A DNA stretch of 64,000 bases from Corynebacterium uropygiale (lineage in GTDB: Bacteria; Actinomycetota; Actinomycetes; Mycobacteriales; Mycobacteriaceae), in assembly GCF_021568315.1 (NCBI RefSeq), contig NZ_JAKGSI010000004.1, forward strand, positions 186,001-250,000, read 5' to 3'. The translations under genes were made by a program, and so were the position numbers. Positions 9,264-18,115 of this stretch are shown here, piece after piece; positions within the stretch are counted from its first letter, which is position 1; the number at the start of each line of letters is the position of its first letter. The notes beneath the pieces are model-generated. The model saw only the letters and a list, made by a program, of their open reading frames with translations, did not search any database and was not told where the DNA came from.

Positions 9264-10015
9264 AACGCCGGCCTCTCCACCAGGACAAGCGTGAGGGCAT
9301 CGGCCGCGCGGACGTTGCCGGGCAGGGCCTCATCGAAGGGGCGCACATCCGCGCCGCCGATCTGATCCGCCAACTCGTGGGCGCGGCGCTCCAGATCCGC
9401 GTTCCCGCCCTGGAAGAAGACGGTGGTGCGGCCAAGCTGGAGCTGCTCACCGGGGAGGTTGCCGACCTCACCCGGGTCAAAGCCGCGGTCCTTGAGGGTC
9501 CCCGAGACATCCTTGGCCAGCCCGCTCACCGTGGAGTTGTTGAGCACGTTGAGGCGCACCGGGCCCTCTGGGGCCGGGGCGGGGGCGGGGGCCTCCGAGG
9601 GCTTCTCGGAGGGGGCCGGGGATTCCTGGCTGCTCTCCGAGGGCGCCGGGGAGGCGGAGTCCGAGGAGGTGGGCTTCTCCCCCTGAGCGGGGGCAGAGGC
9701 GTCCGCCGGCGCGGAGGCTGCGGGGGCGGAGGAGGGCGTCGAGCCCTTGTCCTCATCCGAGCCGGACATCACGGCGTAGATCCCCCAGAGAGCGAGGATG
9801 ATCGCGATGGCAATGAACACCATGGCGAGCCCGCGGAGCGGAAGGCCGCGGCCCTCCTCCTCGGCCGGAGGCTGGTTGACCTGGGCCGGAGCGTCCTCGT
9901 AGGGGTCGTAGGTGCGGGCGGCCTCGGGGTACTCGTGGGGCTCAGGGGCCTCGTGCTGGCCGTGAGGCTCGTGGGGCACCTGGGGGTCGTGGGGGTCATG
10001 GTGATTTCGCTTCAC
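9260..10015 (-). CDS. Membrane protein with C-terminal LytR_C domain and His-rich N-terminus
   Basis: The protein (251 aa) has a cytoplasmic N-terminus rich in His, Pro and Glu (seven His in the first 27 residues), one membrane helix (about 62-84, [20 protein letters not shown]), and a long Ser/Ala/Pro/Glu linker (about 88-150). The extracytoplasmic LytR_C domain (about 153-251) contains [13 protein letters not shown]. LytR_C domains occur alone or behind LCP phosphotransferases that attach arabinogalactan to peptidoglycan; no LCP domain is present here, so it may be an envelope accessory protein. GTG 10015 has AAGG 8 nt upstream, and the gene lies 5 nt after the DUF3263 gene in the same operon. 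Confidence 0.8.
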   Translation of the reverse strand: MKRNHHDPHDPQVPHEPHGQHEAPEPHEYPEAARTYDPYEDAPAQVNQPPAEEEGRGLPLRGLAMVFIAIAIILALWGIYAVMSGSDEDKGSTPSSAPAASAPADASAPAQGEKPTSSDSASPAPSESSQESPAPSEKPSEAPAPAPAPEGPVRLNVLNNSTVSGLAKDVSGTLKDRGFDPGEVGNLPGEQLQLGRTTVFFQGGNADLERRAHELADQIGGADVRPFDEALPGNVRAADALTLVLVERPAL

Positions 10016-10020
10016 ACTAC

Positions 10021-10239
10021 CTACCTTAAACGGTCTCGAATACGACGCAGCCGCCCCACCACAAGCGGGTACGCGGCCAGCGCCGCCGGATCATCTACCA
10101 GCTGATTGAGGCGCTGGTGATATCGTACCGGGGACATCCCCAGGCTCCGGCGAATTGCCTCCTCCTTGGCCCCCCGCTGACGCGGAGCCTGGAGCTCAAA
10201 TTCCAGGATGCGGCGCTCATCCTCACGCAATTCCCTCAT
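10021..10239 (-). CDS. DUF3263 protein
   Basis: This 72-residue protein matches the actinobacterial DUF3263 family: REDERRILEFELQAPRQRGAKEEAIRR followed by GMSPVRYHQRLNQLVDDPAAL and a basic end. The helix pattern looks like a small DNA-binding helix-turn-helix; no target is known to me. The reading frame extends upstream, but the ATG at 10239 is the family start. It is 6 nt from a -10 hexamer (TACAGT, 10251-10246 on this strand), which predicts a leaderless message. The next gene on the opposite strand starts only 15 nt away. Confidence 0.8.
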   Translation of the reverse strand: MRELREDERRILEFELQAPRQRGAKEEAIRRSLGMSPVRYHQRLNQLVDDPAALAAYPLVVGRLRRIRDRLR

Positions 10240-10242
10240 GCC

Positions 10243-10251
10243 TAGACTGTA
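10243..10251. promoter_or_regulatory. Overlapping divergent -10 hexamers, both leaderless
   Basis: On the plus strand TAGACT (10243-10248) lies 6 nt before ATG 10255. On the minus strand TACAGT (10251-10246) lies 6 nt before ATG 10239. The two hexamers share three base pairs, so one symmetric element could drive both genes as leaderless transcripts. Neither start has a ribosome-binding site. No -35 is evident. Confidence 0.6.
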
Positions 10252-10254
10252 TCC

Positions 10255-11208
10255 ATGCACACTCCGCGCCCCGACATCGGCGACCGCGTCGTCGTGCGCC
10301 GCCGCAACGGCAACCATCTCAGCGACATCATCGGCCACGTCCTCAGCCTCCACCCGCTCATCGTCCGGCCGCAGAAGGTCGGGGGGCTTCCCTCCTCCGC
10401 GCCGGCCATCACCATCCCTGACGAGGACATCCAGGTAGTCCGCCGGCTCTCACCCCGGCGCATCCGCAACTCCGACATCCGCACCCTCGAGCGGATCGCC
10501 GCCGCGGCCTTCCCCGGCACCCGCCACGAATGGAGCAGCAACGGCCAATGGCTGCTCCGCGCTGGGCACGGGATCACCGAACGCTCCAACTCCGCCGCCC
10601 CGCTCGGCCCCAGCGCCCTCTACGATCCACTCCCCGTAGCGGAAATCCTCCGCTTCTACGACGACGCCCAGCTCCCCGCCCAGATCCTGGTCCCCGACCG
10701 GATCGGGCCGCGGCTCACCCACCCCCGCTGGGAGATGGGTCCCGACATCCTCGTCATGACGCGGGAGGTGCCGTCGAGCCCCGAAGCGCTCGAGGACCTC
10801 CCCGCCCCCGGCCCCGGCGAGGAGCTCCACGCCGCCTCGGAACCCAGCGAGGACTGGCTCTCCCTCTACGCCTTCCGCGGCACCCCGCTCCCCGCCGACG
10901 ACGGCATCCTCGACGGCCACTGCGCCTATGTCCACCTGGGCGAACCGCTGCGGGCTATCGCTCGCCTCCACCTCACCGAGGGCTACATCGGGATCTCCGG
11001 CGTGGCCGTGCACCCGGAGTATCGCGGGCGGGGCCTCGGGCGGGCGCTCGGGCGGGGGATCCTGCGCTGGGCGGCGGAGCAGAAGGGCGTCGAGCCCCCG
11101 CACACCCTGTACCTTCACGTGCAGGAGAAGAACACCGCGGGACGGCGGCTCTACTCCTCGCTGGGGTTCATCGAACACCACCGACACCGCTACGCGCGAT
11201 GGCGCTAA
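10255..11208 (+). CDS. GNAT N-acetyltransferase with N-terminal SH3-like domain
   Basis: The protein (317 aa) carries a GNAT fold in its C-terminal third: ISGVAVHPEYRGRGLGRAL is the acetyl-CoA pyrophosphate loop (about residues 245-265), followed by LYLHVQEKNTAGRRLYSSLGF, the usual C-terminal strand and helix. Residues 1-65 look like a small beta-barrel (GDRVVVRRRNG), and the middle may be a second, degenerate GNAT-like half. The substrate is unknown. ATG 10255 is predicted to be the first base of the mRNA. Confidence 0.8.
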   Translation: MHTPRPDIGDRVVVRRRNGNHLSDIIGHVLSLHPLIVRPQKVGGLPSSAPAITIPDEDIQVVRRLSPRRIRNSDIRTLERIAAAAFPGTRHEWSSNGQWLLRAGHGITERSNSAAPLGPSALYDPLPVAEILRFYDDAQLPAQILVPDRIGPRLTHPRWEMGPDILVMTREVPSSPEALEDLPAPGPGEELHAASEPSEDWLSLYAFRGTPLPADDGILDGHCAYVHLGEPLRAIARLHLTEGYIGISGVAVHPEYRGRGLGRALGRGILRWAAEQKGVEPPHTLYLHVQEKNTAGRRLYSSLGFIEHHRHRYARWR

Positions 11209-11218
11209 GGTAGTGCCC

Positions 11219-11983
11219 ATGCGCATCGCCACCTGGAACGTCAACTCCGCGCGGGCTCGGGTCCAGCGGATCGAGGATTTCCTCACCCGGCAGGACATCG
11301 ACGTCCTGCTGCTCCAGGAAACCAAGTGCACCGATGCCCAATTCCCCCGCGAGCCCCTCGAGGCGGCCGGCTACGAGGTCGCCCACCACGGGCTCAACCA
11401 GTGGAACGGGGTGGCGATCCTCTCCCGCATCGGCCTTCGCGACCCGCAGGCCGGATTCCCCGGGCAGCCCGGCGGGGAGGCCCGCGCCCTCGGCGCCACG
11501 TGCGGCCCGCTGCGCTGCTGGAGCCTCTACATCCCCAACGGGCGCGGCATCACCGACCCCCACTACGCCTACAAGCTCCACTGGCTCGACGAGCTCGCGC
11601 ACGCCGTGGCCGATAGCCTCCGCGCGGACCCCGAGCAGGCGCTGCTGCTCAGCGGGGACTTCAACATCGCGCCCCGGGACGAGGACGTGTGGGACCCCGC
11701 CCTCTTCGACGGGCGCACCCACGTCACCGCGCCCGAGCGCGCGGCCCTCCAGACACTCCTGGACGCCGGCCTCCACGACCTCACCGAGGAGCACCCCGCC
11801 GGCTGGACCTACTGGGACTACAAGGCCGGCCGCTTCCAGAACGACGAGGGCATGCGCATCGACCTCCACCTGGGCAGCCGCACCCTCCGGGAGGCGTGCC
11901 GCGGGGCGCGCGTCGACAAGGAGGAACGTGTCGGACGCGGCGCCAGCGACCACGCCCCTCTCATCATCGACGTCGACCTGTGA
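11219..11983 (+). CDS. xthA: Exodeoxyribonuclease III (AP endonuclease)
   Basis: This 254-aa EEP-family nuclease cleaves at abasic sites and degrades DNA 3' to 5' in base-excision repair. It begins MRIATWNVNSARAR with the catalytic Asn, then has LLLQETKC (metal Glu), YIPNGRG, LLSGDFNIAPRDEDVWDP, and ends with GASDHAPLI (catalytic Asp-His pair). The reading frame is open upstream, but ATG 11219 gives the exact family N-terminus; AAGG 8 nt upstream is a modest ribosome site. It is followed after 7 nt by cls. Confidence 0.93.
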   Translation: MRIATWNVNSARARVQRIEDFLTRQDIDVLLLQETKCTDAQFPREPLEAAGYEVAHHGLNQWNGVAILSRIGLRDPQAGFPGQPGGEARALGATCGPLRCWSLYIPNGRGITDPHYAYKLHWLDELAHAVADSLRADPEQALLLSGDFNIAPRDEDVWDPALFDGRTHVTAPERAALQTLLDAGLHDLTEEHPAGWTYWDYKAGRFQNDEGMRIDLHLGSRTLREACRGARVDKEERVGRGASDHAPLIIDVDL

Positions 11984-11990
11984 CGAAGCC

Positions 11991-13463
11991 GTGGCAATAA
12001 ACATCGATACGTGGCAGGCGATCGGCCTCGTCCTCGACTACAGCATCAAGATCCTCGCGATCGGATTCGTGCCCGAGGGCCGGCGCCCCAGCTCGTCCAC
12101 CGCGTGGCTGCTGGCGATCCTCCTCATCCCGCTCGTCGGCCTCCCCCTCTTCCTGCTCATGGGCAGCCCCTACATCAACCGGCGGCGCCACCGCATCCAG
12201 CAGGAAGCCACCCTCATGATCGAGAACGTCCAGGCGGACATCCCCGATCACCCCGCCAAACCGGAACTCAGCCCCGAGATCGCCAGCATCCTTCGCCTCA
12301 ACCGGCGGCTCACCGGCATGCCCGCCGTCCCCTGCTTCAGCCACGGGCTCCACACCGACTACGACGCCACCCTCCGGGCCATCGCCGCGGCCATCGACGA
12401 GGCCGAAGAGTACGTTCACCTGCAGATTTACATCACCTCCTGGGACTCCGCCACCGACGTCGTCTTCCGCGCCATCAAACGGGCCGTCGAGCGCGGCGTC
12501 ACCGTCCGCATCCTCTTCGACCACGTGGGCAGCTGGAAATACCCCGGCTACTGGCGGATCGGGCGGAGGCTCACGCGGATCGGCGTGGACTGGCACGTCA
12601 TGCTCCCCCTCCAGCCGTGGAAGGGGCGCTTCCGCCGCCCTGACCTGCGCAATCACCGGAAGATCGTCATTATCGACGGGAAAGTCGCGTTCATGGGGAG
12701 CCTCAACCTCATTGATCGCACCTATCTGACCCGCACCAACCTGCGCAACAACCGGCAGTGGGTGGACATCATGGCGGAGGTGAGCGGGCCCATCGTCACC
12801 TCGATGGAGGCGATCTTCGCCGTGGACTGGTACACCGAGACCGGCGAGACCATCGCCATCAACCCCCTCGCCGCGATCAGCTCCCCACCCCAGGGCAGCC
12901 CCAACATCGCGCAGGCAGTGCCCTCCGGCCCCGGCTACACCACCGAGCCCAACCTCCGCATGTTCACCTCCATCGCGCACCACGCGAAAGAGCGGCTCGT
13001 GCTCTGCTCCCCCTACTTTGTGCCCGACGAGTCCCTGCTCGAAGCCGTCACCAGCGCGAGCTACCGGGGGGTGCGCGTCGAGCTCTTTGTCTCTGAGCGG
13101 GCCGACCAATTCGTCGTCCACCACGCCCAATCGAGCTACTACCAGGCGCTCCTCGAGGCCGGGGTGCACATCTATCTCTTCCCCCGGCCCTTCGTCCTCC
13201 ACACCAAGTACATCGTGGCGGATCCCGAGGGGGAGAATCCCCTCGCCATCCTCGGCTCCTCCAACATGGACTTCCGCAGCTTCGGACTCAACTACGAGGT
13301 CTCCCTCATGGTTCCCTCCGGGTCCCTCATCCGGGACCTCACCGAGCTCACCGACGTCTACCTGCGGGTGTCACGGGAGCTCAACCTCGATACGTGGAAC
13401 CAGCGCAGCCTCGTGCGCCGCTACATCGACAACGCGATGAAGCTCACCTCGTCACTCCAGTGA
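11991..13463 (+). CDS. cls: Cardiolipin synthase, phospholipase D superfamily
   Basis: Cls (490 aa) condenses phosphatidylglycerol at the membrane to make cardiolipin. Two N-terminal membrane helices (about 8-27 and 37-56) anchor it, and both HKD catalytic motifs are present: HRKIVIIDG with GSLNL around residue 225, and HTKYIVAD with LGSSNMDFRS around residue 405. GTG 11991 is the first sensible start after the xthA stop; its ribosome site is weak. The last 12 nt overlap the convergent MFS gene. Confidence 0.92.
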   Translation: MAINIDTWQAIGLVLDYSIKILAIGFVPEGRRPSSSTAWLLAILLIPLVGLPLFLLMGSPYINRRRHRIQQEATLMIENVQADIPDHPAKPELSPEIASILRLNRRLTGMPAVPCFSHGLHTDYDATLRAIAAAIDEAEEYVHLQIYITSWDSATDVVFRAIKRAVERGVTVRILFDHVGSWKYPGYWRIGRRLTRIGVDWHVMLPLQPWKGRFRRPDLRNHRKIVIIDGKVAFMGSLNLIDRTYLTRTNLRNNRQWVDIMAEVSGPIVTSMEAIFAVDWYTETGETIAINPLAAISSPPQGSPNIAQAVPSGPGYTTEPNLRMFTSIAHHAKERLVLCSPYFVPDESLLEAVTSASYRGVRVELFVSERADQFVVHHAQSSYYQALLEAGVHIYLFPRPFVLHTKYIVADPEGENPLAILGSSNMDFRSFGLNYEVSLMVPSGSLIRDLTELTDVYLRVSRELNLDTWNQRSLVRRYIDNAMKLTSSLQ

Positions 13464-14642
13464 CACGTGGTGGCGGCGCGCCCACCCGAAGGCACCCAGC
13501 GCGATGAGCGTCGAGATCACCATGCCGGCGCCCATCGTCACCGCGCCCTCCGAGCCCAGGCCCATGAGCGGGCTCACCAGCGCGGCCACGCCGAACTGGA
13601 GGAAGCCCATCACCGCGGAGCCCGAGCCCGCGCGCTCGCGCACCTCGCCCGTGCCCAGCGCCGTCGCATTCCCCATGATGAGCGCGCACTGCGAGACCGC
13701 AACAAACAGCAGCGGCAGGATCACCCACGGGGAGGTGGAGATCATCGCCGCGCCCGTGAGCAGCACCGACGCCACCAGCATGATGATGAGAGCGATCCCC
13801 AGGATCCGCGCCGTGTCCATCACGTCGATCAGCCGCGAGTTGAGGTAGTTCCCGCCAATGAGGCCCAGCGCGTTCACCGCGAAGACCACCGAGAAAGCCG
13901 TGGCGGAGAAGCCCATCCCCTCCTGCACGACGAAGGGCGAGGCGGAGATGTAGCAGAACATCGCCCCGAAGGTGAACGCGAACGTCACCGCGAAACCGCA
14001 ATAAGCCTTGTTGCGCAGCACGAAGAGGTAGTTCTGGCCCAGGCCCCGGAGGGAGGAGCGCTCCTCCTTCGGCTTCGTCTCCGGGACGAGCAGCAGCGCC
14101 ACCACCAGCTGTACCGCGTTAATCGCCGAGAGCACCCAGAACAGGCCGCGCCAGCCGATCGGCTCCGCCAGCAGGCCGCCCACCACCGGCGCGAGCACCG
14201 GAGCCACGCCCTGGATCGTCATCATGAGCGCGAAGGCCTTCGCCGCCTTCTTCCCCCGCTCCAAGTCCGGGATCACCGCACGGGAAATGACAATGCACGC
14301 GCCCGCGCCCACACCCTGGAGGAGGCGCGCCCCAATGAGGACACCAATCCCCGGGGCCATCGCCGCCATCACCGAGGACACCAGCGCCACGACCGCCCCC
14401 GCCAGCAGCAGGAGGCGGCGGCCCACCGCATCCGAAATCGGGCCGATGATGAGCTGCCCCACCGCCATACCGGCCATGAAGCCGGACAAGGTGAGCTGCA
14501 CCGAGGCGGGCGTCGAGGACAAATCCTCAGCAATGTGGGGGAGGGCCGGCAGGTAGAGGTCGGTCGCAAAAGGGGCCGACGCTGAGAGCAGCGCCAACCC
14601 CATCAACAGAGGCACCGTCAAACCCTTATGACGAGAAACCAC
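13452..14642 (-). CDS. Bcr/CflA-type MFS drug exporter
   Basis: The protein (396 aa) is a 12-helix major facilitator of the drug-H+ antiporter type. The signature ATDLYLPALPHIAEDL, with SVQLTLSGFMAGMAVGQLIIGPISDAVGRR after it, is typical of the Bcr/CflA group, and the helix 5 motif around GVGAGACIVISRAVIPD is present. An open frame continues upstream to 14687, but GTG 14642 is preferred because GAAGGG lies 7-8 nt before it. The substrate is unknown. Confidence 0.87.
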   Translation of the reverse strand: MVSRHKGLTVPLLMGLALLSASAPFATDLYLPALPHIAEDLSSTPASVQLTLSGFMAGMAVGQLIIGPISDAVGRRLLLLAGAVVALVSSVMAAMAPGIGVLIGARLLQGVGAGACIVISRAVIPDLERGKKAAKAFALMMTIQGVAPVLAPVVGGLLAEPIGWRGLFWVLSAINAVQLVVALLLVPETKPKEERSSLRGLGQNYLFVLRNKAYCGFAVTFAFTFGAMFCYISASPFVVQEGMGFSATAFSVVFAVNALGLIGGNYLNSRLIDVMDTARILGIALIIMLVASVLLTGAAMISTSPWVILPLLFVAVSQCALIMGNATALGTGEVRERAGSGSAVMGFLQFGVAALVSPLMGLGSEGAVTMGAGMVISTLIALGAFGWARRHHVSLE

Positions 14643-14782
14643 GAAAAAACCCTTCAGTTGTACTCCCGGTCGCAAGCCGAGCTGCACATACCCTACTGGA
14701 CGGCGCCCGAGGCGCTACCATTCGGTGTAGGTTCTACTCAGCCCGTCATCAGCTTCGAGGAGGTTCGCGAGGGCCCGTGACT

Positions 14783-15904
14783 ATGTCCTCACCCAGTCCC
14801 GGCACGCACCAGTTCATCAACCCTCGCCGCATTCCCGAGGACCGGGATGCCGTCGTCATCTCCGGCCTGGGCGCCGCCCTGCGCATCGGCGGGCTCATCC
14901 TCGCGATCCTCGCCGTCCTCCTGGGGCTCAACCTCATCGTCAGCGGCGTGGAGGACCTCGGCACCCAGCACTTCGCCTCCCTCCTGGAGAAGGCGCACAA
15001 CCCCATCGTGGGGCTCGCCGTGGGGATCCTCATCACCGCGGTGGTGCAATCCTCCTCCGCGAGCACCGCGCTCACCGTCACCGCGGTGGGCGCCGGGGTC
15101 ATCCCCCTACCCGCCGCCGTGCCCGTCATCATGGGCGCAAACATTGGGACGACGTTCACCGCCTCCCTCGTGGCCTTCAGCTACGCCGATGACCGGGAGC
15201 AATTCCGCCGCGCCGTCCACACCGCCGGCATGCACATGTGGTTCAACCTGCTGCTCGTGGCGATGCTGCTCCCCCTCGAGCTGCTGGCCCAACCCCTCCA
15301 GCGGCTCACCCGGCTCATCGTGGACAGCGATGACCTCAGCGACCACACCGCCCACGGGCTCCACCTCCTCGACCCCGTGAGCAGCGTCATCCTCGGGGCG
15401 CTGCTCATCCTCATCGCCGTGCGGCTCATCTCGACGCTCCTGCGCACCCTCATGGCCACCACCACGCGCACCATCCTCCGCCGCCACTCCCGGCGCCAGT
15501 TCAGCCTCAGCGTCCTGGCGGGGATGCTCGTGACCATCGCGGTGCAGGCCTCCACGGTGACGGTCTGCTCGCTGCTGCCCTTCACCGCCTCCCGGACCAT
15601 GCGGCAGCGGGAGGCGCTCGGCGTCATCACCGGGGCGAACGTAGGGACCACGCTGCTGGCCCTCATCATCGCGATCATCGCCCCCTCCTCCCTCGGGGGC
15701 GTGGCCTTCCAAGCGGCGCTCATCCACCTCGCGTTCAACCTCGTCGGGGCGGTTCTGCTCCTGCTCATCCGCCCGCTGCGCAGCGTGCTTCTGCGCCTGG
15801 GGACGCTCAACTCTCATGTTGCCGACGCCGGCTACGTCGTCAGCTTCATCGGGCTCATCGCCGGCTACATCATCCTGCCGGCGATCATCGCGGTTCTGGC
15901 CTAG
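14783..15904 (+). CDS. Na+/phosphate symporter family protein
   Basis: This membrane protein (373 aa) has two inverted Na/Pi-cotransporter repeats, each with a QSSSAST-like or QASTVT motif (QSSSASTALTVTAVGAG near residue 95 and VQASTVTVCSLLPF near 255) followed by a GANIGTT or GANVGTT motif. It would import phosphate with sodium. ATG 14783 has GCGAGGG 9 nt upstream; GTG 14777 in the same frame is an alternative. The stop TAG shares CTAG with the stop of the convergent ABC permease gene. Confidence 0.88.
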   Translation: MSSPSPGTHQFINPRRIPEDRDAVVISGLGAALRIGGLILAILAVLLGLNLIVSGVEDLGTQHFASLLEKAHNPIVGLAVGILITAVVQSSSASTALTVTAVGAGVIPLPAAVPVIMGANIGTTFTASLVAFSYADDREQFRRAVHTAGMHMWFNLLLVAMLLPLELLAQPLQRLTRLIVDSDDLSDHTAHGLHLLDPVSSVILGALLILIAVRLISTLLRTLMATTTRTILRRHSRRQFSLSVLAGMLVTIAVQASTVTVCSLLPFTASRTMRQREALGVITGANVGTTLLALIIAIIAPSSLGGVAFQAALIHLAFNLVGAVLLLLIRPLRSVLLRLGTLNSHVADAGYVVSFIGLIAGYIILPAIIAVLA

Positions 15905-16650
15905 GCGTCGCGCTTTTCTAGGACCACCACGCCGGCGATCCACAGCACCGCCGCCCAGGCCAGGAAGTACCAGGCCGCAGCGCCGAAGGGCACGCCGAGC
16001 TCCGCGCTGTCATTGTTCAGGATGAAGGCGCTGAGGTGGCTAAACGGACCCCACTCGGAGATGTACGTGCCCACCTTGGGCAGCATGCCGGCCACATCTT
16101 CCAGCAGGAGCATCCACACGAGCGTGAGGGACACCGAGCCCGCCGTCTGCCGGATGAGCAGCCCCACCCCCTGGGAGAAGATGACGATGAGCGCCGCGGT
16201 AACCGGGTAGGCCCACAGCACGCGGCGGGTGTCATCCTGGGTGAAGACGGAGAAGTCCACGCGGCCTGCGGCGATCTGGGCCACGATGATCGTCAGCACC
16301 ACGGTGACTAGGGTGAGCAGCACCGCGATGACGAGGTAGAGGATGAGCTTGGCCAGCGCCACGCGCCAGCGCTTCGGCTCGGCCGAATAGAGCACCGAGG
16401 GGATGTGGTAGCGGTATTCCGTCGTGACCACCATGACCGCCTGGATGGCGAGGACCACCATCGCGAAGGGATAGATCCCCGAGACGAGCAGCTCGGTGGG
16501 CATCTCGAGCGTGAGGCCGTCGAACATCCCGCCGAAAGCACCCATGAGGGCGCCCATGCCGATCCCGAACACGAGGGTGAGCGCCGACGTCCACCACAGG
16601 GAGGCCGTGGTGCTCAGTTTGATCCATTCCGCCTGAATAAGTCTCAGCAT
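15901..16650 (-). CDS. ABC-2 type exporter permease
   Basis: The 249-aa protein has six predicted membrane helices and the N-terminal pattern LIQAEWIKLSTTASLWWT seen in ABC-2 permeases. It should form the channel for the ATPase encoded just upstream. GGAGGAG lies 5 nt before ATG 16650, which is why I prefer it over GTG 16653; the start overlaps the ATPase stop. The transported substrate is not known. Confidence 0.85.
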   Translation of the reverse strand: MLRLIQAEWIKLSTTASLWWTSALTLVFGIGMGALMGAFGGMFDGLTLEMPTELLVSGIYPFAMVVLAIQAVMVVTTEYRYHIPSVLYSAEPKRWRVALAKLILYLVIAVLLTLVTVVLTIIVAQIAAGRVDFSVFTQDDTRRVLWAYPVTAALIVIFSQGVGLLIRQTAGSVSLTLVWMLLLEDVAGMLPKVGTYISEWGPFSHLSAFILNNDSAELGVPFGAAAWYFLAWAAVLWIAGVVVLEKRDA

Positions 16651-17570
16651 CACTTCTCCTCCGCCTGGTACTGCACGGCCTGGCCAGTGGTCTCGATGAA
16701 CGCATCCTCCAGGGAGGCGCGCTGCTCCGACAGCTCCTCGACGAGCACCCCCACCGAGTAGGCGAGCGCGCCCACTTCATCGCTGCTCGTGTTCGGCACG
16801 ACGATGGTGGGCCGGCCCTCGGCGTCGGTGTCCCGGTGGGCCTCGATCTTCTCCTCCTCCAGCGCGGAGAGGAACTCCTCATAGTGCGGGGTGCGGACCA
16901 CCACCGAGCGGGCGGAGTGGTTCTTGATGAAGTCCTCCGTGGAGGTATCGGCGATGAGCTGGCCCCGCCCGATGACGACCAGGCGATCCGCCGTCTGCGC
17001 CATCTCGCTCAGCAGGTGGGAGCTCACCAGCACCGTGCGCCCCTCCGCCGCGAGCGAGCGGACGAACGTGCGCACCCAGCGGATCCCCTCCGGGTCCAGG
17101 CCGTTCACCGGCTCATCGAGGAGCAGCACCTCCGGGTCCCCCAGCAGGGCCGTCGCGAGCCCCAGGCGCTGCCCCATGCCCAGCGAGAAACCCCCGGCGC
17201 GCTTCTTGGCCACATCGCTGAGGCCGACGAGCGCGAGGACTTCGTCGACCCTGTTCTTGCCGATCCCATTCGACGCCGCGATCCAGCGCAGGTGCTGGTA
17301 GGCGCTGCGGTTGGGGTGGCGGGCGGTGGCGTCGAGGAGGGCGCCGACGTGGTGGAGGGGGCGCGAGAGCTGCCGATAGGGGCTGCCGTTGATGAGCGCG
17401 GTGCCGGCCGTCGGCCGATCTAGCCCGAGGATCATCCGCATCGTCGTGGACTTTCCTGCGCCGTTGGGTCCCAAGAATCCCGTCACATGCCCTGGCTGGA
17501 CAGAGAAACTGAGGTCCTCGACGGCGTGGACCTTCCCATAGTGTTTCGTGAGTCCTTCGACCTCGATCAT
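16650..17570 (-). CDS. ABC exporter ATP-binding protein
   Basis: This 306-aa ATPase shows Walker A GPNGAGKST (about residues 37-45), the signature GGFSLGMGQRLGLA, Walker B VLLLDEPVNGLD and the H-loop VLVSSHLLSEM. The LSGGQ signature is altered to FSLGMGQ, which is common in this subfamily. Residues beyond 220 form the C-terminal domain of drug-type ATPases. The ATG at 17570 overlaps the stop of the NUDIX gene as ATGA, and its product should pair with the downstream permease. Confidence 0.9.
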   Translation of the reverse strand: MIEVEGLTKHYGKVHAVEDLSFSVQPGHVTGFLGPNGAGKSTTMRMILGLDRPTAGTALINGSPYRQLSRPLHHVGALLDATARHPNRSAYQHLRWIAASNGIGKNRVDEVLALVGLSDVAKKRAGGFSLGMGQRLGLATALLGDPEVLLLDEPVNGLDPEGIRWVRTFVRSLAAEGRTVLVSSHLLSEMAQTADRLVVIGRGQLIADTSTEDFIKNHSARSVVVRTPHYEEFLSALEEEKIEAHRDTDAEGRPTIVVPNTSSDEVGALAYSVGVLVEELSEQRASLEDAFIETTGQAVQYQAEEK

Positions 17571-18079
17571 GGTTCCACACTGCCATACGCGGCGAGCTCG
17601 CGACACACCTCGGGATAGGAGGCGGCGAAGGCCGGCAGCAGCGGGAAGCCCGGGACGGCGTCACGCGGCACCCAGCGCAGCTCGAGGGATTCATCATTCG
17701 CGCTGGTGGGGAGGGTGAGGCCGGAGCGCGTGGCCGCGATGACCGTCGTGTACGTCCACCCGCCGGCGAGCTCCGGGCGCCCCGGGTCCGCCTCAAAGGG
17801 GCCCGCGGTGACGACGGCTGTCAGGACGCGGCACTCCTTCGCCTCAATCCCCGTCTCCTCGAAGGCCTCGCGCAGGGCGGCGGCCGTCGCGTCCTCGTGG
17901 GAGTCCCGGGCGCCGCCGGGCAGGGCCCATGTGCCGCCCTCGTTGGTCCACTCGGCGCGGTGCTGGAGGAGCAGCTCCCGCGTGCGTGGGGCGTAGAGGA
18001 GCAGACCCGCCGCCCCGTAGCGTCCCCAGACTTTTCCCCCATTGGGGGCTGCTGCCCATCCGTTTCCGTCGCCCTTCAT
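17567..18079 (-). CDS. NUDIX hydrolase
   Basis: The protein (170 aa) contains a complete NUDIX box, GGARDSHEDATAAALREAFEETGI, which binds Mg2+ and hydrolyses a nucleoside diphosphate linked to another moiety. The reading frame is open upstream, but ATG 18079 gives a compact domain; a TAGAAT hexamer at 18110-18105 on this strand would place transcription about 19 nt before it. It is translationally coupled to the ABC ATPase, a pairing that hints at a shared transcript rather than a proven shared role. Confidence 0.82.
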   Translation of the reverse strand: MKGDGNGWAAAPNGGKVWGRYGAAGLLLYAPRTRELLLQHRAEWTNEGGTWALPGGARDSHEDATAAALREAFEETGIEAKECRVLTAVVTAGPFEADPGRPELAGGWTYTTVIAATRSGLTLPTSANDESLELRWVPRDAVPGFPLLPAFAASYPEVCRELAAYGSVEP

Positions 18080-18103
18080 GCCCTCGAGGCTAGCCGGGGG
18101 CGC

Positions 18104-18110
18104 TATTCTA
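18104..18110. promoter_or_regulatory. Bidirectional -10 element between NUDIX and glnX
   Basis: The 7-bp element TATTCTA reads TATTCT on the plus strand, 6 nt before the glnX ATG at 18116, and TAGAAT on the minus strand toward the NUDIX gene. glnX has no ribosome-binding site, so a leaderless message is predicted. Confidence 0.6.
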
Positions 18111-18115
18111 GAGCA

